From positions 1-64,000 of the forward strand of contig JAGTXO010000044.1 in assembly GCA_019448385.1 (NCBI GenBank): DNA of 64,000 nt. Reading direction: 5' to 3'. Under the pieces are notes generated by a model. The model saw only the letters and a program-made list of their open reading frames with translations, made no database searches and was not told where the DNA came from. A program made the translations under genes and the position numbers. Position 1 is the stretch's first letter, and each line of letters begins with the position of its first letter. Of the stretch, positions 8,160-22,200 are shown in pieces. Origin of the DNA: Diacronema lutheri (Eukaryota; Haptophyta; Pavlovophyceae; Pavlovales; Pavlovaceae).

Positions 8160-10800
8160 TCGAGCGTGTGCGCCTTGTCCGCACGTGTGCACTCACGTGC
8201 GTCTGCGGCGATCTGCCCGGCGTAGTAGTCCGCGCGCGCGGGAGCCGCGTCGGCAGTAGGAGCAGGATAACGTACTTGCGCCTGACGAGGACGGCGAGAA
8301 GTGCGGCTTTTCGCTCGGGGTCTACCATGCCGCCGAGGTTGGCGCTGGCGCGCGTGAGGCAGTCGGAGCGCGCTGGGCCCGGGTTGAAGGCCTCACCCCG
8401 GGGGACGGGAGGATTCAAGGCGCCGAGCCGCTGCGGGTGCGGCGGGAGGCCCCGGGCGGGTGTGCTAATGCGGCTCGATGGCCGCCTGCCGGGGGGGGGG
8501 GGGGGGGGGGAGGGGGGGGGGGGGGGGGGGGGGGGCGTTGGGCCGCCCGCGGAAACGGAGGTGAGCGTGTGGGAGCGGCGCGCGTCGGCGCGCGCGGCTG
8601 GCGTGCAGCACGGATAAGTCTTGTGTGGACTTCGCGGGGCGGATCCCGGTGCAGGGATTGCCGACGTAGGCCGCGAGCGCGAGCAGGGCGGGGATGAAGA
8701 CGGATGATGGGGTTGGGGCCAAGGCCGCCGCACCCGCAGCTATCACGGTGGCAGCGACCGCCACGGTCAGTGCGAGGCTCGCGTGGCCGCTGCGCGGGCA
8801 GCTCGCCCGCCAGGTCCAGGAGGGCCGGCCTGCGGCCTCAGTGCCCAGCGTTGGGCATGTCAGCGTCTGCGTCTGCGGGCCCGCCACTGCGATGGCGCAT
8901 TGAGCCTGGCGCACCAAAACGCAATCGGTCCGCCGATCGGGGGGGGGGGGGGGGGGGGGGGGGGGGCGAGGCGTGCGCGGGGGCTTGGGGTGGGCTCCGG
9001 GTGCCGGCGCTGTGCCAGCGGCGGGCTTGGTTGACGCCGTCTCGCCGGGGCCCTTGCGCCTTGCGGCGCGAGCGTCGCGGAGGGGCGTCGGCTGCGCTGG
9101 CTCCGCGTCGGCGGTGGCGTGGGGCAGGCTCTTGTGGAGGGCGGAGCGCTCGCGCACGAGTCGGTTGCCAAGGCGGGCTGTCTGCGTGCCGTTGGGCTGC
9201 GCTTGGGCAGGTAGGACCTGCGGCCTCGGGGGCGGGCGGGTTTTCGTGTTGGGCCAGGCGGCAACGCGCACCGGCCGTGTTCGCGGCCGGCAGGCGGACG
9301 TCCGCAGCGGGGCGGAGAATGCGGGTGAAGCGCTTGCACGGGCGCGGTTCGCACCTGGCGGCCAGGCGATCACGAACCGTTGGGTCGCCCGGCTGTTTGG
9401 TGGAGCCGAGGGCAGCAAGGATAGCGAGCTTGGCCGCCTCATCGGTGACGAGCGGCACTGTTGCCCAGCTCTGTACCTCGAAGCCCTGGATGTGCAGGCG
9501 TCGGGGAAGTTCCCGGCAGCGTCGCCTGCGTCCGTCGAGAGGCGGACCGAAGTCGCGCCCGTGCCCCCGTTGGCGACACCGAGCTCTCGCTCGTTCACAC
9601 CGGCCCGCCGACGCGGGCGCGTGGTGCGCGCGCGTTGGGTGCGTGTCTGCCTCGAGCAGCGTGCCCAGTCGCAGTGTGGGCGCGTGTCCGTCTGCCTCAA
9701 AACGCCACGTGGAGGGGAAGGCGCGGGGCGGGCTCGCCGAGGAGGTGCCGCCGCTCGCTGCCACCCGGCGCGGGCTCGGGGCAGCCGTCTTCGGGTGCCG
9801 CGCTCTTCGCGCCATGCACGAACGTTCCGCCGCGCTCGCAGCGCGCGAGCGCACACACAGAGCGCGCGGCGACCCCGGCGGGGGCAGTGCGTCCCGGTGG
9901 CACTCGCGGGCGCGCGCCTGGCCTGGGCGCAGCTGGGCGCGTTGCCGCCCGCGCAGCGAGCCGCCCGCGCGCCTCGCCGCGCGCGCGCTTCGTCGCACGC
10001 GTGCGCCCTGCATGCACGCGCACAGCGCGCGGCGGCTCGGCGCAGTGCAAGGCAGAGCGTGCTGCAACGGTTGCGAGGGCGCGCACGCGCGGCGCGGCGC
10101 GCCCCTGTGTGGTCGCCTGCGCGCGGCGCGTGGTCCGGACGCAGCTCGGTGGCGTGATGCCGTTCGTGCAACACAGTGCGCGTGAGAGCCGCACGTGCAC
10201 ACCTGCAGTGCAACGCGGCATTGCGCGCGTTGCGTGGGCGGAGCGCGGCTGGATGTGCTTGAGGTCGCGCAGCATGCCGCGCGCCGCGCGCTGTGCGGCG
10301 CAGCGAGTCGGCCATGCCCCTGGTCCTCGTCTCCGGGGGGGGGGGGGGGTGGTGGTGACAACCAGGATCCGCCAGCGCGTGGTGGGCGCCGTCCAACTCC
10401 CAGCCAGGATGCGCCCCGTTCTTCCCCGACACTCTCCGTCCAAACCCGCCGCCCAGCCTGCCGCCGCACCCGCCGCCAACGCCGCCGCGCACCCATCCGC
10501 CGAGCTCACCTCGCGCGCGCTCGCGCTCACGCTGCGCGACGAGGCTGCGCAGGCCGGCGCGCGGCCGTGCAGAGCAGCGCAGGCCGGCGCGCGGCCCGCG
10601 CGCGCGCGCTCACGTTGCGGCCGCGCAGCGAGCTTTCGCCGCGTCGCAGCCCCTCCGAGCAGCCACGATGCACGCCCCCGGAGGACGTTGGCCGCGCTCG
10701 GAGGCCGCGCTCGGGCGCGCAAAGAGAGGCGGCGCGGGCAAACGAGTAGGCTCGGCGCGCTGGCGGGTCCTGGTTGTGGGAGAGCGGGGCATTCTCCAGG
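8160..10800 (-). other. Unresolved minus-strand locus with homopolymer tracts
   Basis: Scattered minus-strand segments look coding: LVTDEAAKLAILAALGSTKQ with its continuation (about 9290-9480), a hydrophobic segment VAVAATVIAAGAAALAPTP and neighbours (about 8690-8800), and NLGGMVDPERKAALLAVLV (about 8290-8360). They lie in different frames. Plus-strand G runs (8491-8535 interrupted, 8939-8966, 10335-10349) would be C runs on the transcribed sense strand, as in intron 2 of the USP-like gene. A multi-exon minus-strand membrane protein is plausible, but I cannot assemble it. Long plus-strand ORFs here look like composition-driven shadows. Confidence 0.3.
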
Positions 10801-10869
10801 GCATCATGTAAATTCTCCCAAGTATCATCCGGGCCGCCATCCGGACACTGACGTGCCCACAGTCTGCAG

Positions 10870-13800
10870 ATGGAGGACTCCGTGAAGGACGCTTTGCCCG
10901 GCGGGAGGGGCGGCTCGGACAGTTTCTCGCTGGCCCTCAGCACCATTCTGTCGCCGGGAGATACCCACCCCCACGTGGTCCCATCCACTTGCCTCATCGC
11001 CCTGCTGCGTTACGCGGATTTCGGCACGAGCAGGGTTAGGGTGGGCGACACGGGGTGCTCGCAGCATGCGCTCAAGGTGGCGCTGCGCAACCTGCGCAAA
11101 GCATGCGCGGATGCGGACCGGTTTGGGCAGGTGCTCGTGGTCGTGCTACCGCTCTGCCTCCGCGCGTCCAGCGGCCTCGTGCACTGGGCGGCGGCGTACC
11201 TGCTCCTCGCGCCGCCCGCGCAGCGCGGCGCGCCGCCCGGCGCCGCGCTCGCCCTGCTCGCCGATTCGCGCACCTTGGGCAACGGCGAATCGGCGTACGC
11301 CACGGCGGCCGGCGTGCTCATCAAGAAGCTTGCGCAGCGCATCGGCAGAACAGCGCCGCCCATCGATGCCTTCAAGGCGCCCCCGCAGAGTGGGGCCGCG
11401 TGTTGCTTCGCCGCGGCAACAGTCGCGGCCGAGGTCGTGGCGAGCGCATCGACGCTCTACGGCCGCCGCGCGAGTGTCCTTGTCGACATCAAGAAGGCTT
11501 TGGACGCGCGCCTCGCGCGCCTCACGACGGCCGCGTACGAGGAGACCCGCGCGCGCACGCTCCGCGCCGCCATCGGCGCTCTGCTCGGCGACCGCGCCAG
11601 GCGCTTCGGCCCGTTCACCCGCGAGGCCGCGCGGCTCGCCGAGGCCGCGCGGCTCGCCGAGGCGTGCGATGCCAGTGTCGGCGGATCCGCGCCCGACGGG
11701 CTGCTGCAGGCCGTCGAGGCGGCGCTGCGCGCGCCCGACGACCGCATCGCACGCACGGCCGCGCTCGACGCGCTCACGGGCGCTGCAGGCCGCGCGCTGT
11801 CGACGGCGGCCAGGCCGCGCGGCGCGGCGGCGCCAAGGCCGCCGTCGCGAGCGCCACCGCCGCGTGCGCCGCAGCGGCGCGCCGCCTCGGCGTGGGGGCC
11901 CCGACCATTCAGCAGCCTCGGCGGGGGCGAGGGCGACGGGGACGATGGCGACGCCACCACCGCTGACGACGGGGAGGGCGCGGAGGACGGGGACGACGAC
12001 CCCCGCGGGCGCGGCGGCTGCGGCGGTGGCGACGGGCACGGCGGCGACGAGCGCGGTGGCGGCGGGCGCGGCGCCAACCTCGCCGGCGGCGGCGGACGGC
12101 GGTGGCTCGGCGCCGCTCGAACGCCGCTGCGTCTACACTGCGCCTGATGAGGGCGACGCGGACGCGCGCGTGTACGACGCCAAGGACCCCGAGCAGCTAA
12201 AAGCGGGCAGGGCGCGGCTACGGGCGAACAGCGGGCGCGCGCCCGCCGTGGTCGACACGCTTTTCGCGCACGCGACGGGCACGATCGTCACGCGGCAGCG
12301 CACGGAGGGCGTGACCGGCGCGGGCATGCACCACCTCGCCGCCCCGACGCAGGGCGCGGGGTACGGTACCGTCGTGCGGGCCGAGCTGGGCGAGCCCGGC
12401 TTCGCGGGGACGACATGGCACATGACGTCGGGCGTGGAGAACCAGCCGCGCGCGGTACGAGCGGCCGCGCGCGCGTACGCGCACGACGGCTGGGGCGGCG
12501 TGTACAATGCGCACGAGGACTTTGCCGCCTTCGAGGGCTTGCCGCGGCTCGCCGCGCCCGAATCGCTCGCGGCCATCGCCGGCGGGTCGGCGGACGCGGT
12601 GTTCTGCTGGCGGTCCGGCCGGTCCGTCATCGGCGAGGTGACGACGGTTCACTTCAATGGCGACCGCGCCGCCGCCATCGACCACGCGCGGGCGCTGCGC
12701 GTCAGGCCCGATTGGCGCTCGCAGCCCAGGATCTACGAGGCGGCGTGCGGCGCGGAGGGCACGGTGCTGCTCGTGTGGGTCGTGCCCGACCGTCACAAGA
12801 ACCCGCGGCTGGACTGGGCGCCGATTCTCGTCGTGATCCACCTGCCCGCCGACCCCGACTGGCTCGCGCGCGCCACGCCGGCGATCGCGAAGGCGCGGCG
12901 CGAGGTCGAGGACGGACGCGCGCGCGCGGAGGCGCGCGGCGTGCCGCAGCACCTCGCCTACACGCTGAGCCCACGCTTCCGAGGCACCGCGCCGCGCGGA
13001 GCCGCGCGCGTGCCGCCGCGCCTCGGCGCGAGCGACGCGCGCGAGGCGCGCGCGCTCGCGGCGCTCGAGCCGGCGCTCATGTTCGCGCCGGCCTGGCGGC
13101 GCGCGGTGCGCGCGGCGAGCCGCGCCCCCGGCAGTGGCGCCGCGGCCGTCGAGCGCGCGCTCGCGCGCCTGCACAACGCGCTCGAGCCCGATGACGAGAG
13201 CGCGCCCGAGTCGACGCGCGTCGCGCCGCTCGCCGCCGCGCTCGAGCAGTCGGCGGGCTGGCCGGCGGGCACGGCGCGCATGGCGGCAAGCGTGACCAAG
13301 GGCCCCGGCGTCGGAGATGGCGCAGGTGGCGACGAAGTGACCAAAGTGGAGGAAACGGCGAAGACGAGCGGCGACGGCTGCACCGGCACGCCTCCTCTGC
13401 GCCCGGCCGCGCGCGCGGCCGGCGCGGCGGACGACGGAGGGGCGGCGGTCGTGGCGGGCGTCGAGGGCGAGCGCGACGCACTCGCCAAGACGGGTGCCGG
13501 CGGCTGCGACGACGACGCTCGCGAGCCGCTGTCGGCCGGCAAGCCCGGCGCACTCGCCGCCGCGGCGACCGTCGGGGGTCTCGGCGAGCTCGTCGGCAGC
13601 CTATGCGCGTGGCTGGCGCGCGGCGCGGCTGGCGGCGCCATCGCGGCCATCTCCCCCGGGACGGCCGCGCGCGGAGCAAACGGCACGCCGCAGCGCGCCG
13701 AGCCGCCGGCCGCCGGCGATCCCGTCGCTCCGCACGCGCGCGTCGCCGCTGCGGCGCCCTTGGCGGGCAGCGCGGCGGCGCCGTCGTCGGCCGCGCGCGA

Positions 13801-16800
13801 CGCGCAGCGCGGCGTCGCGGGAGTCGACGCGGCCGCGCACGCGCACGCGCGCGACGGCAGGCGGGCGGCACGGCGGATGCGCGAGCACGAGGGGGCGGTG
13901 CACAGGGCCTTCCGCATGTCCCTCTGGCGCGACGCGACGTTTGTCGAGTTCGTTGAGAAGCTGCGCCCCGACGGCGGCGCGCAGCTGCTCGCGCGCGAGC
14001 CCACGCGGCGCGCGGCGGCGGTGCTGTGCGAGCTCGCGCGCGGCCGCGACGGCGCGAGCGGCGCGGCCGGGCTGCTGCACGAGATGAGAGCCGCCGATGC
14101 GCGCGCGCGCGAGGCCGCCAAAGCGGCGGAGGCAGCGCGGCCTGCGCACGGGACGCTGCGCATCGTGGCAACCGTGGCGCTGGGCGGTGCGGTCTTCGCC
14201 GGCATGTCAGCGCTGGTCGTTGCTTGCGCGGCGCGCACGGCGACCGGTGCGCTTTTTGGGGCCCGCCGCCCGCGGGCGGCCGCGCGCGGAGCCGACGACG
14301 CGCTCGGCACGCTGCAGCGCGCCGAGCCGCCGCCCGCCGACAAGGGCAAGCGCAGGCGCGCCAGAGCCAACGACGACCCCGTCGACGCGGCGCGCAAGGC
14401 CGTGGGCAAGGCGGAGGGCAACTGCCGCAAGGCAGCCCGCCGGCTGCACCTCGCTGCACTGGGCGAGGAGGAGGCGCAGCAGCGCGTGCTCGACGCCGAG
14501 GCGGCGGAGCAGCTGGCGCGCTCGCGCGAGCCGGCCGGCGGCTGGGTAGGCAGCGCGCGCGCGCGCGCGCGCGCGCGCCCCGCCGCGCGCGCGCCCGTCG
14601 ATTGGCGTGCGCGCAGCGCAGAACGGCGCGCCAGCTCCGTCACCTGCGCGCCGCCGCGCCCGTGCCCCTCGCGCGCAGGGGCGCCCTGCGGACCTGCGGC
14701 TGCAACAGGCGCACTTTGGCATGCGCGAAGATGCCGACGCGGAAGTGCGCCGCGCGCACGAGGCGCTGCGCCGGGCGAGACAGGGTGTGGCGTGCGCCAA
14801 GGCCAGCGTGCGGCAGATGGAGGCGGCGTTGCTCAACGCGACGCGCTGCGCCACCGCGGTGCTCGCGCCGCGTGGCGTGCCGGAGGGTGACGAGCAGGCC
14901 GCGGCGAGAGAGCAGGCGGCGCTGGACCGGGAGGCGCCGCCGGCCGCGCAACGCGCGGCGCCGACGGCGCGCTCGCCCTCGGAGCCGCCGTCCGAGTGGG
15001 GCCCGCCAGCGGTCGGCCGGCGCCCGACGCCGCGTGCACTGTCGCACGCCGCGGGTCGCGGGGACGACAACCCGTTTGCGCCGCTCGCAACCGTCAGCGG
15101 CGATTGGTCGCCCACGCCGAGCTCGCGCTCGCCGTCCTCGCCGCCGCGGCAGCCGCCGTCCGACCGCCGCAGCGCGCAGCGTCGCAGCGCGCGCGCGCGG
15201 CCGCCGAGGCCGACCGTTTCGCCCGAGGACGCGCTCGCAGCCGAGCGCCAGGCGCGCGCGCTGTCGGAGCAGGCGGAGCAGAGGCGCGCCAAAAAGGCCG
15301 CCGCCAAGGCCGCGCGCCGCGCCGCGCGCGCCGCCGACAAGCGGACGGCGCGCGTCGTCCACGCGTGCGTAAGCGCCGCCTTGCGGCGCGTCTGCACGAG
15401 CGTCGCCACGGGCACGCCGCTCGCCGTGCTCCGCGAGCGCGCCGAGGGGCCGCGCGCGCCGAAGCCCGCGCCCGCGCCGCCACGCCGCGCAGCGGACGGC
15501 GGCCGCGCGCTCCGCCACGCGCGCCGTGCGGCCGCCGCGGCGGCGGAGCGCGAGGCGGCGGTGGCGGCCGACGCCGACGAGCGGTTCGAGCGGCAGCCCT
15601 CCGCCGCCCGGTTCGACGGCGGCGATGGCGGCGGAGGCGGCCACGTCGAGGCGAGCGCGCGACCGCGCGCCGGCGAGGCCGGCGAGGCTGGCGCGCACGG
15701 CGCGCCTGGCGCAGCGGGGCCCCCGGCGGCGTCGCTCGCGTCGCGCAGCCCGTGTGATGCGCGCCGCACGGCACGCCTCCCGCACGCACGCGCCGCAGCC
15801 ACCTGCGCACGCAACGGCGGCTGGGGTGGCAACGTCGGCGGCGACGTGTGCGGCGGTTGTTTCGGCGGCGGCGGCGTCCGTCGCGACGCCTGCGGCGGCG
15901 GCGACGCCACCTGCGGCTGCGGCGATGGCGGCGTCGGTGCTGGCGCTGGCGAGGCCCCTGCACACGGTGCGCCGGCGCGCGCGACGGCGTCGCGCTTGCT
16001 GCGCTTGCTCGGCGCGCCACGCGCCGTGCTCGGTGCGATGGCGCACGCCGCGGCCGTGTTGGCGCGCGGCGTGGCCGCAGCCGTCGCTGGCGTGCGCGCC
16101 GCCGCGCGCGCCGTGCGGCGCGCGCGCCGCCGAGCGCCTCGCGCGCGCCGCACGGCTGCGCGGCGGGCTCGCGGCCCGCCGATGCGCGACGTCGACGGCG
16201 CCCTGCGGCCCTCGCCGTCCTGGTTGCGCACACGCCTCGTCTGCGGCCGGCGCCTCGCGCCTCTGCGCCGCGCGGGCGCGCGCCCGCCGCCCGCACACGC
16301 CGCGCCGAGTTCCCGCGCGCGCGCTGCGCAACCCGACAGCGACGCGCCGGCGTGCGCGCCGCGGCGCTCGGCGCCTGTCGGTGCGCCGCCGCGCGCGCGT
16401 GGCCTGCGCGCGGCGCGCGCACGGCGCTTCCTCGACGTCGCCGGCCGCGCGGCGCGGAGCGCGCGCCTCGGCGCGCGCATCACGCGCCAGCGCACGCCGG
16501 GTTCGCCATCGGAGCCCTGCACGGCCGAGAGCGGCGACGGCGCGGGCGCCGGCGGCGTCGGCGCGGCGGCGCCTGGCGCGGCGACGATGCGCGCCACCGG
16601 CGCGCGCGCAGCGCGCGCTGCGGCGGCGGCGGTCGGTGGCGCCTCGCGTCTCGCGCGCCGCGCGATGGCAAGCGCCGCCGCCGCTGCCAACTCCATCGCC
16701 GGCGCTGCCGCCTCCACCGTCGCCGCCGCCGCCGTTGCCATCGGCGCGGCCGTCACGTCACCGGCGTTCGCCGCGGCGCGCGGCATGGCGGCCGCATGCG

Positions 16801-19126
16801 TCGCTGCCTGCGCCCGCCCCACCGCCGCGCAGGCGGCCGCGTCGCGCGCGCTCGGCGCGCTCTTCGTGCTCGTCGACGCGGCCGACGCGGCGGGCGACAG
16901 CGACGCCGCGCTCGGCGCGCTCGCGGCCGCGGTCGACGCGACGGAGCTGCGCCCGCCGCCGGCCTTTTGGCGCGCGGGCCGCGCCGCGGCGTACGCACCG
17001 CGTCCGCCGCCCCTCGACTCGGCGCGGCCGCGCTACAACCGGCGCGCGCGCGCACCTAGCCCTCCCGTCGCGGCCGCGCGGCGCAATCTCGCGCGCGCGG
17101 TGCGCGAGCTCACGCGCGCCGCGCGCGCTGAGCGCGAGCGCGCGCCGGCGCCGCGCGGCGCGCGCGGCGGCGTGCTCCACGCGCTGCGCGCGTCGCTCCC
17201 CGTGCACGCGCGTGCCGCGCTCGGCACGGACGCGGAGCTGCGCGCGGACATCGCCGCGTTCGCGCGCGCGCGCCGCGAGCTGCACAGCCTCACCGACGCC
17301 GAGGTGGCGGCGCTCGCGCGCCCGGACGGGCCGCCGCTGCCCGTGCGGCTCGCGTGCACGGCGGTCGCGCGCGCGCGCGGCGTGACCGTGCTGCTCGACA
17401 TCGTGCCGCGCGGCGGCGGCGCGCCCGAGCGGCTCGTGTGCCGCGCCCGTCGCCGCGGCGCCGCCACGCGCACGCCACGGCCGACAGCCGCCGTTATCGC
17501 GCGCGCGCCTTGCATAGCGGCGCGCGTTGGCCACACTGAGCCGGCGCGCGCGTGCGCGGGCGGATCGATCGGGGTCGCGCGCCTCCGTTCAGCGCGCCGC
17601 CGCTCTTGGCGTGGGGCGCGGCTCGACGTGCACACCCGCGAGCGGCTGGCCACACCGGTGCCAGGCCACGTCGTGGCCTGCGCCGCCGCCTCGGCCATCG
17701 GCGCGTGCGTCGCTCGCGCGCGGCTTGGGCTTGCACGGCTGGCGCGCGCGTGGCCCTGCGCCTCCGCTCCACTGGCCGCTGCTGCTGTCGCCTTCGCGCC
17801 TGCCGCCGACGGTGTTTTCTGCGCCCCGCTGGGCGCTCCTGCATCCGCCTTCGCGCCTGCCGCCGACGGTGTTTTCCCCGCCGCACTAGCCGCTGCTGCA
17901 TCCGCCTTCGCGCCTGCCGCCGATTTTCCCGCCCCACTAGTTGCTCCTGCATTCGCCTCCGCGCCTGCCACCGACGGCGTTTTCCCCGCCCCACTAGCCG
18001 CTGCCGCTGCCGCGTCCGCGCCCGCCGCCGCGGGCGCGTCTTCCGCCCCACCAGCCATCGCCGCCGCGCCCGCCGCCAACGCGCGCACCGCCAACGTGCC
18101 CGTTGCCAACGAGGCTACCGCCACCGAACCAGCCGCCCTTGAGCTTCCCCTCCAACCCGCCAACTCGGCGCTGCTTGCGTGGGCGGGCGACGCGGCTGCG
18201 CGCCGGCTGGCCGCCGCCGCCGCGAGCGCCGGCCTCCCGCAGGCAGAGGTGGAGCGCATCGCCAGCGGCGACATGCTCGCCTCAACCGTCGACGCGTGCT
18301 GCGAGGTCGTGCTGCGCGTGCACGGGCAGGCCGGCGGCGGGCATGTCTGCCACGTGCCGCTCGCCGCGCAACCTGCGGTGTTTCAGGACGACGCCGAGCG
18401 CGCCGCGCTGCTGCACCGCCTGCGCAGCGAGGCGACAACGCAGGCTGTCATCGGCGTGTGGAGCCCGTCGGACGAGCGCGGCGGCGCGGGCGGTGACGAC
18501 GGCGCGCAGCTCGCCTCCGGCCATTTCACCGCGTTGCGCCTTGTGCGCGTCGCGCGCGCGGGCGAGCATCGCTACGACGCGGTGCTCGTCGACACGCTCG
18601 CGTCGCCCTGCAGGCAGGCGCTCATGCTCGCCAAGGCGATAACTGCCACGCTGCACGCGGCGGGTCTCGACATTTCGCGCGTGCGCCGCGCGCTGCTGCT
18701 CAACGAGGCGGCGCAGCGTGGCGCGACGTGCGGCCTCGCGATAGTGGGCGCGCTCAACGACGCGCTCGCCGCGGCGGGCTGCTCGTCCGCGCCGCGCACG
18801 TTCAGCGTGGCGGACATGTACGCTGTCGGCGAGCGCCTCCGCGTCGCGCTGACCGGCGCGGCCGGCGATCGTGCGCCGGGCGGCGTCTGCGCGGTCACGA
18901 GCGCGGTGCGCGGCGGGGGCAGCCCCGATGGCGCCGAAACGCCGCCGCAGACGCGCGGCGCCAAGGCCGCCGCTGGCGTCACCGCCGCCGCCACCGCCGC
19001 CGCCACGCCGCCGCCGCCCGCGCTGGGCGCCGCCGCCGCCGCCACCGCCGCCGCCGCCGCTGCTGCCGCCGCCGTGGCCGCGCCGCCACCGCCGCCACCG
19101 CCGCCGCCGGCCGGCGACGCGGGCGA

Positions 19127-19202
<76 letters not shown>

Positions 19203-22200
19203 GCCGCGCGCACGTTCTTGAAGCTCGCGCCCAGGGCGCGCGCGGCCGCCTCGGCGCGTGAGGCGTTGCGCGCCGCGTGTGCGCGCGCGGACGCGGCGGC
19301 GTCGTCACACGCGTCGGCGCCGCACGCGCCCGCCGGTGCGCGCCGCCGGCGGCGCGCGGGCGCAGGCGAGCTGGCGCTCGCGGCTGCGCGCGCGCTCGCC
19401 TCGACGGAGCACGGCGATTTGACGGACGACGCGCTCGAGGCCGCCGTCGAGCAGGAGCTGGGCGACGAGCGCGGCCAACTGCTGCTGTGCACGCGGGGCG
19501 CAGCGGCGCAAAGGCCCGCGCTTTGCCGGCTCCTGAAGCACGCGTGCGCGTCGGCGCGCGCGGCGAAGCGCGCGCAATTCACGGTGTTCGTCGTGCGCGC
19601 GGCCACGCGCGGCGAGCGGGGGGGCGCCGCCGCGAGGCGCGTGGACTCGGTGGTCGAGCTGTCGTGCGCGCTGCACGAAAAGGCGGGCGCGCTCGGCGGC
19701 CTCCAGAGCGTCTGTGTGCGTGGCTTTGCCCTCGAGCGCCGCCGGACACTCGACGGTGGCGCCGAGGCCGGCGCGTCCGCCATCGGCCAGGACGAGCAGG
19801 TCGAGGCAGAGGCGGGCGAGGCGTCCGTCGCCGGCGTGACGATGGCCAAGCAGCTGCGTCAGTTTGCCGAGCAAGCTGCCCGCGACGACGTGCTCTTCCG
19901 CGTCGCCGTGTCCGAGGCCGACGCCCACGCCCGGCTGGCGCGCGTTGCGGGTGACGATGTCGGCGCGTACAGCGTCGTGCTCGCAGTCGCCGGGCTCGTC
20001 TGGCTGGCCAAGGCCGACGAGGTTGCGCCGGCGGCCGCCCGGTCCGCCGCCGCGCCGCCCGCCGCCCCGCCTGCTGCCGCCACGTCCGCCGACGCCGAGC
20101 GCGACGCCTCGCCTTCCGACCGCCTGCGCGCGCTGACGCTCGCCGTGCGAGTCGCGCTCGCGCGCGGCGTGCTGCGCCACCTCCTCGCCGACGCGTCGCC
20201 GGGCGCGTCCGCGACCGCTGGCGGTAGTTGCGCGACGCCCGTCGAGGCGGCCACGTCCGCCGCCGCGCCGCCCGCCACGGGCGTCGTGACGAGTGGCGTC
20301 GCGGCGGGCGCTGTGGCGGCCGCACCGGCTGCTGCGGGCGGTGCGACGGCGGGTGCATCGCCCATCACGCGGCCGGCGAAGCGCGCGCGGCGCACGCTCA
20401 CCGCCGCTCCAGCCGCCTCGGCCGTTGCGGCCGCTGGAGGCGCACGCGCGGGCGCACGCGGCGCGGCCGGCGCGCCTCGCGCGCGCGCCGCGCGCGCGCC
20501 GGCCGAGTACGTCTGGCTTGCCATCGCGCGCCGGATGCTGGCGGCGCGACACGCGGCGGCCGCGGGCGGCGACTTTGTCGCGTCGTGCGTCGCCGCGATG
20601 CAGGCCGAGTACGGCGACGGCTGTGCCGTCGTCGTCGGCGACGCGCCTGATGACGCCTTGGTCGAGGCTGCGGCGGCGGCGCTGCTCGAGGGCAAGCACG
20701 CGGCGGTGAGCCTCGGCTGCGTCGACCGGCCGGCGGTGCTCGTCGTGCAGCGCGCCGTGGACGCGCCCACGTCGCGCGTGCACGGGTGGTGCGCGCACGC
20801 GGCGGGCGCCGCCGAGTTTGACGAGGGCGCCGCGCACGGCGTGTTCAACGCGATCGTCGAGCGCGCGTGGGCGCTGCGTCCGGACCCGGCTGACGGCAGC
20901 CCGCCGCCCACGCGCACGTGGGAGGTCGAGCAAATCGCTGGCGACGCGCCCGACCAGGCGGGCGTGGCCGCGCTGCGCGTGCTCTACGCGCTCGTCGCGG
21001 CGCACGGCCGCTACCGCTCGGCCGCCGCGCTCTTTGGCGCGCTCGCGCAGCTGCACGCGCCCGACGCCGCCGGCGCGCGCGCGGAGGTCGTCGCGGCGGC
21101 GTGCGCGGTGCCGCACGGCGCGCGGCCGGGCGCCGCGCCGGCGGCCGCGCGGGACGACGCGAGGGAGCGCGCATGGGAGGGCGCTCAGATCGCCGCGCTC
21201 GCCGTCGGCGCGGACGCTGCGCGCAGGCGTGTCGCGCCCGTGCGCGCGCTCGTCGACGCGCTCGGCACGCCACCGACCTCGGCGATCACGGGCGGGCCGG
21301 CGGTCCGGCTCGCGGGCGCGGGCGACGGCGGCCACGGTGCACGGTGGGTGGGCGGGCAGGCGGCGACGCCCGCCGAGCAGCTGCCGAGGGAGCTGCTGCG
21401 CGCCTACCACGAGGCGGTGCTGTGCGTCACGCCCGGCAGCCTCCAGCTCGGCCCGGCGGCGCTCGACGCGGTCACGCGGCCGCGCGAAAACGACACGCTG
21501 GAAGGCCTCCTCGCGCGCGTCAGCTGGCAGTGCGGCGCGAGGGCGAGCACGTGCGCCATGCTCGCCACGTTTTCCGAGCAGGCGGGCACCGGCTCGCGCG
21601 TCGCGCTCAAGGCCCTCCGCACGAGCTCCGACCTGGCCGGGCTGACGGCGGCTGCGGTCGGGCAGCAGGCGCCGCAGACGCCGCCGCCGCCGCTGCTCGT
21701 GATGCTCGGCCGCTGCCCCAGCCCGCTCGTCGGCGGCGGCCTCTTCCCGCCCGACCGCGCGACGGGCGAGCCGGCGGTGCACGCGGCGACGTCCGAGCTC
21801 GCCGTCGAGCTGCTGCGCGACGCGCGCGCGCTGGCCGGCACGGACGGGCGGCTCGTCGTGCTGTGCCTCGAGGCGTCCAACCCGCTCTGGTTCTGCCCCA
21901 AGGTGCGCGAGCTCGAGCTGCCGCGGACGCGGTCGGACGGCGTGCGCGCGTCCGGCTGCACCTGCCCTGCGACGTGCAGCGATGCGCGCGGCGCGGCGGG
22001 TGGCGCTGCCCGCGGCGCATCGACGCGGCCGGCGGCGCGCGCGATCAACAAGGCGGTGCTCGACCACTTCGTCGCGCTTTTCGGCCGCGAGGGCTTCGCG
22101 ACCTTTGAGTTTGCGGGCGGCGGCGAGGCGAGCTGGCTGTGCGACAGCGCGGCCGGCAAGACGACCGTCGCGGCGTGCGCGTCGCTCCCGCCGCGCATGG

